From contig NZ_JAHKRT010000001.1 of assembly GCF_018863195.1 (NCBI RefSeq), positions 124,001-188,000 of the forward strand: a DNA stretch of 64,000 bases, written 5' to 3'. A model generated the notes under the pieces. The model was not told where the DNA came from, ran no database searches, and was given only the letters and a program-made list of their open reading frames with translations. The DNA comes from Sphingomonas quercus (GTDB lineage Bacteria; Pseudomonadota; Alphaproteobacteria; Sphingomonadales; Sphingomonadaceae). Of this stretch, positions 61,150 through 64,000 are shown one piece after another. The stretch's first letter is position 1. Every line of letters starts with the position of its first letter. Position numbers and translations under genes: made by a program.

Positions 61150-62026
61150 GTCGTTTAACATGAGCTGGCAAGAGGAGCTACGTGCTCCAAGATGCGACGA
61201 TCCTATGCGGTCCTTGCAGGCGGTTCGATCGATCCGGCTGCGCAAAATGCAAATCTGCGGGGAGGAAAAGGAGATCGCCATCCGCCTTGTTGAATCCACC
61301 GAGAAAATTCAGGCGGCGTGCGACCTCATCAACGATCGTTATGCGTGGCGCGGCTATGGATCGAGCCACCACATTCCCGAAGACGCCAACCACATGACCT
61401 TCACCGCCGAAGTCGAAGAGGAGGTGGTCGGCACGATCACGCTCGCCGTCGACTCCGCGCAAGGGCTGGCTGCCGACCGCGCCTTCAAGGATGAGCTGGA
61501 CGCGTTCCGCGATCTGCCCGGCGTCAAGCTGTGCGAGCTGACCAAGTTCGCCTTCGATCCCGCCGTCCAGTCCCGGGAGCTGATGGCCGCGCTGTTCCAC
61601 ATCGTGTTCGTCTACGGCCACCGCACCCATGGCTGCACCGACCTGCTGATCGAGGTCAATCCGCGCCACGTCCGTTTCTACGAGGCGATGCTCGGCTTCC
61701 AGCGGCTCGGCGCGGTGCGCACCAACGAGGGCGTCGACGCACCCGCCCAGCTGATGTGGCTCAAGGTCGCCGCCATCCGCGAGCAGATCAACTGCCATGC
61801 CGCCACTCAGGATCGACCGAGCTCCCGCTCGCTCTACCCCTTCTTCTTCTCGCCCGCCGAGGAGAACGGCATCTATCAGCGCCTCACCCGCGCCATCCCG
61901 CAACCACATGCCAATGACACTTATGACGAGGTGGAGATCGCACCCATTCCGGGCGTGCACATCGTCGATGCCCCATCGCTGAAATCAACTTTCGCCAAGG
62001 GGTATCCGATCGAGGCTGCGGCCTAG
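61148..62026 (+). CDS. FeeM-like N-acyl amino acid synthase (autoinducer-synthase/GNAT fold)
   Basis: 292 residues. Central GNAT-like domain (about 45-210) with RLVESTEKIQAACDLINDRY, DANHMTFTAEVEEEVVGTIT, GVKLCELTKFAFDP, DLLIEVNPRHVRFYEAMLGF, matching the FeeM catalytic core. FeeM makes long-chain N-acyl tyrosines from acyl-ACP; related enzymes act with PEP-CTERM/exosortase systems. About 80 further residues (Pro/Ser-rich, then HIVDAPSLKST) extend beyond the core. Start at ATG 61148; no strong ribosome binding site (GGGGGG ends six bases upstream of it). The amino acid used is unknown. Confidence 0.8.
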   Translation: MSFNMSWQEELRAPRCDDPMRSLQAVRSIRLRKMQICGEEKEIAIRLVESTEKIQAACDLINDRYAWRGYGSSHHIPEDANHMTFTAEVEEEVVGTITLAVDSAQGLAADRAFKDELDAFRDLPGVKLCELTKFAFDPAVQSRELMAALFHIVFVYGHRTHGCTDLLIEVNPRHVRFYEAMLGFQRLGAVRTNEGVDAPAQLMWLKVAAIREQINCHAATQDRPSSRSLYPFFFSPAEENGIYQRLTRAIPQPHANDTYDEVEIAPIPGVHIVDAPSLKSTFAKGYPIEAAA

Positions 62027-62041
62027 GGTCTGAGCCCGACA

Positions 62042-62071
62042 GGAGGGCGCCCGACCGTTCGGGCGCCCTCC
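62042..62071 (+). terminator. Hairpin after the FeeM-like gene
   Basis: A perfect 13-bp stem (GGAGGGCGCCCGA and TCGGGCGCCCTCC) with a CCGT loop, 16 bases after the stop. No T run follows, but the stem is very stable. Confidence 0.7.
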
Positions 62072-62074
62072 ATG

Positions 62075-62211
62075 GCGGCAGCTGAGGCGAGCTTCACATT
62101 GGCGCGACGCTGACCCATGGCGAAGCCGGCAAGGCCGAAGCCGGCGAGCATCATCGCCTATGCGGCCCGGGGAATGGTGAAGGTAAAGATATCAGCGCAA
62201 TAGAGCGGCGG
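62075..62211 (-). pseudogene. Decayed 3' end of a PEPxxWA-CTERM protein gene
   Basis: On the minus strand, immediately after the receiver gene, one frame reads ADIFTFTIPRAA, a TAG stop, then AMMLAGFGLAGFAMGQRR and NVKLASAAA. Intact tags read IPEPAxWAMMxxGFG..RRR, so this is a CTERM tag with the Trp codon turned to TAG and about one codon lost from PEP. No start or upstream body remains. The frame ends in the terminator stem. Reading is by eye. Confidence 0.6.
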
Positions 62212-62212
62212 A

Positions 62213-62578
62213 TCAGAGGTCCAGGCCGCCGAGCGCCTGAGCAAGCCGCTCGCGCGTGAACGGCTTCTGGACGACCGGTCTTTGCCGATAGCCGTCATCG
62301 AGGCCGGCTTCGCCATAGCCGGTGATGAACAGGAACGGCCGGCCGCGGTCGGCCAGCGCGTCGGCAATGCGATAGCTCGGCTGGCCGTTCAGGTTGACGT
62401 CGAGCACCGCGGCGTCGACCGTCTCGGCGTCGAGCACGGCGAGCGCCTGCTCGACATTGGCGACCGGCCCGACAATCTCGCAGCCAAGGTCTATGAGCAT
62501 ATCCTCAAGCAGCATCGCGACGACCGCCTCGTCCTCCACAACGAGGATCCGTCGCCCCACCCAATTCCCGCTGCTCAT
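62213..62578 (-). CDS. Single-domain response regulator, FATGUY-like
   Basis: 121 residues, receiver only. Acidic pair near 15-17 (VVEDEAVV), phospho-acceptor Asp60 (AVLDVNLNG), Thr in FITGYG (84-89) and Lys105 (VQKPF). The FxTGYG block resembles the FATGUY class of alphaproteobacterial single-domain receivers such as SdrG, which take part in the general stress response phosphorelay. No output domain. Its ATG overlaps the kinase stop by 4 bp. Confidence 0.88.
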   Translation of the reverse strand: MSSGNWVGRRILVVEDEAVVAMLLEDMLIDLGCEIVGPVANVEQALAVLDAETVDAAVLDVNLNGQPSYRIADALADRGRPFLFITGYGEAGLDDGYRQRPVVQKPFTRERLAQALGGLDL

Positions 62579-63969
62579 TCCTGGTCCTTTTCCGAAATCG
62601 GTACTTTGATCGTGCATATGACGCCGGCGGGCTGATAATCGAGCTGCACGCTGCCGTTCAATTCGCGCGGCAGGCCCTGCTCGACCAGCCGAGCGCCGAA
62701 GCCACGACGGCTCGGCGGCGCGACGGCCGGCCCGCCGACCTCCCGCCAGCTGATGCTCAGCATTTGCCCGTCGCACGTCCAGCTCAGCGACACCCGCCCG
62801 GCATCGCCGGATAGCGCGCCGTGATCGACCGCGTTCGTCGCCAGCTCGTGGAGGGCCATGGCCAGCGCCACCGCCATCTGCGGCCGCAACTGGATGTCCG
62901 CGCCGTCCACGCTGATGCGATCGGGATCGGTGCCGTCCCCATGGAACGGCGCGAGAGCCTGGACGGCGATGGCCCGCAGGCTCGCCCCTTCCCAATTGCT
63001 GCGGGTGAGGATGGTGTGCGCATCGGACAGCGCGATCAGTCGCGCCTCGAACGCGGCGCGTGCGCGGGGCTCGGCGGCACCACCACGGAATGTCTGGCTG
63101 GCGATCGACAGCACCGTCGCCAGCGTGTTCTTCACCCGATGGTTCAGCTCGTTGATGAGCAGCTTGAGATGCTCCTCGGCGCGCTTGATGTCGGTGATGT
63201 CGCGAGTGGTGCCCCCGATCGATTCGACGCCTCCGGCCGCATTCATGATCGGCGTCAGGATATAGTCGTAGATTCGCCAGCCGAGCGTGGCGTGCGGAAA
63301 GCCGACCTCCCCGCGAACCGGCTTGCCGGTGGCGGCCACCTCGTCGATCTCGCGCTCGTGCATCTCGGCGTGCCACGGCTCATAACCGACTTCGAGCAGG
63401 GTCCGCCCGATCGAGTCCGGCAGCGTCCGGTTCCACATGCCGAGCAGCGCCTGATTGGCGAAAATGAAGCGATAGTCGCGGTCGAAGGCGTAGATGAGAT
63501 CGGGGGTGCTGGAGATCAGCGCCTCGTAGAAATGCTTCTGACGCTCCGATTCGGCGGTGACGCGGGCCAGCTCCTCCTGCGCCTCGCGGCGGGCGGTGAC
63601 GTCGCTGGCGGCGCCGAGCCATTCGACAACCTCGCCGTCGTCATCGAGGATCGGCACGGCGCGGGACAGTGTCCAGCCGAGCGTGCCATCGACCCGCCGC
63701 ACGCGATGCTCCAGCTCGAAGACGCCGCGGGAGCGGATCGCCTCTGCGATCGCCGCCTTCACCCGCGGCTGATCCTCCGTCTCGACATAATCGTCCAGCC
63801 AATTGCTGCGCGGGGCCTGCGTGTCGTGGAGGAAACCGCGGCCATCAAGCTCGCGCAACTCCGACCAGTCCGGGCTCACCCGGTAGACCGCGTCGGTACT
63901 GGCTGTGACGAACGCCCGGAACCGTTCCTCGCTCCTCCGCGATGCCGCCGCGGAATTGTCCTCCTTCAT
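62575..63969 (-). CDS. HWE-family sensor histidine kinase with two PAS domains
   Basis: 464 residues. PAS domains at about 13-128 and 145-262 (second ends in GGTTRDITDIKRAEE), no membrane helix, then an HWE kinase core: phospho-His277 (NELNHRVKNTLA), N-box HELATNAVDHGAL (Asn379), and the WRE signature at 408-410 with GFGARLV. HWE kinases with PAS sensors are often light, redox or general-stress inputs in alphaproteobacteria. It is coupled to the receiver gene. Signal unknown. Confidence 0.92.
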   Translation of the reverse strand: MKEDNSAAASRRSEERFRAFVTASTDAVYRVSPDWSELRELDGRGFLHDTQAPRSNWLDDYVETEDQPRVKAAIAEAIRSRGVFELEHRVRRVDGTLGWTLSRAVPILDDDGEVVEWLGAASDVTARREAQEELARVTAESERQKHFYEALISSTPDLIYAFDRDYRFIFANQALLGMWNRTLPDSIGRTLLEVGYEPWHAEMHEREIDEVAATGKPVRGEVGFPHATLGWRIYDYILTPIMNAAGGVESIGGTTRDITDIKRAEEHLKLLINELNHRVKNTLATVLSIASQTFRGGAAEPRARAAFEARLIALSDAHTILTRSNWEGASLRAIAVQALAPFHGDGTDPDRISVDGADIQLRPQMAVALAMALHELATNAVDHGALSGDAGRVSLSWTCDGQMLSISWREVGGPAVAPPSRRGFGARLVEQGLPRELNGSVQLDYQPAGVICTIKVPISEKDQE

Positions 63970-64000
63970 GCAGGCATGCTCGCGTGTCTCACCCCGTTTC

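Overview
The window reads as one continuous, GC-rich piece of chromosome from an alphaproteobacterium, almost certainly of the order Sphingomonadales (Sphingomonas or a close relative). The evidence is a PEPxxWA-type CTERM sorting tag, a FeeM-like acyltransferase, an HWE histidine kinase next to a single-domain receiver, CtrA-type half-sites, a GGAAC/CGTC promoter of the EcfG kind, and housekeeping gene orders common in that group (carA-carB, dnaG-rpoD, aroK-aroB, recG/sdhE/mfd, eno-ftsB-pdhA-pdhB). No phage, transposase, integron, CRISPR array or rRNA was seen. Nearly all coding space is filled by tightly packed genes, and many neighbours share ATGA start/stop overlaps.

Layout. 1-2.8 kb: the end of a Tad pilus cluster (a TadG-like protein cut by the window edge, then two TadE-like pseudopilins). 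2.9-11.8 kb: an unknown protein behind a Fur/Mur-like box, cysS, a membrane cNMP-binding protein, an M20 peptidase, a TPR protein, a grx-nit-DUF1178 operon, comF, an NDUFAF5-like methyltransferase and mutT. 11.9-18.0 kb: two Flp pilin genes, then a minus-strand block (accA, xerD and a secreted 601-residue protein) and aroK-aroB. 18.0-25.2 kb: a small membrane protein, the coupled chain cvpA / Fe-S scaffold / CPA2 antiporter / DUF423, a DUF488 gene, trmFO, a PH-like membrane protein, a PEP-CTERM protein with a LamG-like fold, and an EF-hand protein. 25.2-30.1 kb: eno-ftsB-pdhA-pdhB and a phytoene-synthase-like gene. 30.2-32.1 kb: a four-gene cluster of small membrane or amphipathic proteins behind a putative general-stress (EcfG) promoter. 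32.1-43.5 kb: mlaC, DUF4170, rhomboid protease, greA, carB, carA, yqeY, dnaG, rpoD. 43.6-60.6 kb: unknown proteins, two GFA-family proteins, anmK, tyrS, a DUF885 peptidase-like protein, recG, sdhE, mfd, an NHL propeller protein, an EAL protein with a degenerate GGDEF domain, and nadK. 60.6-64 kb: tRNA-Asn, a 448-bp intergenic region rich in regulatory-looking structure, a FeeM-like N-acyl amino acid synthase, a decayed PEP-CTERM remnant, and a receiver/HWE-kinase pair.

How it fits together. Most of the window is core metabolism and information processing: glycolysis to acetyl-CoA to fatty acids (eno, pdhAB, accA), shikimate, pyrimidine/arginine precursor synthesis (carAB), aminoacylation, replication and transcription initiation, and repair. 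The parts most likely to reward study are (i) the region from 60.7 to 62.2 kb, where an acyltransferase gene has a structured, possibly CtrA-controlled leader and lies beside a broken CTERM tag; (ii) the stress-type cluster at 30.2-32.1 kb, whose first two genes resemble the E. coli yqjD-yqjE pair; (iii) the coupled cvpA/scaffold/antiporter/DUF423 chain; and (iv) palindromic intergenic repeats, one of which supplies the apparent start codon of mfd. I did not find a clearly novel defence or mobile system.
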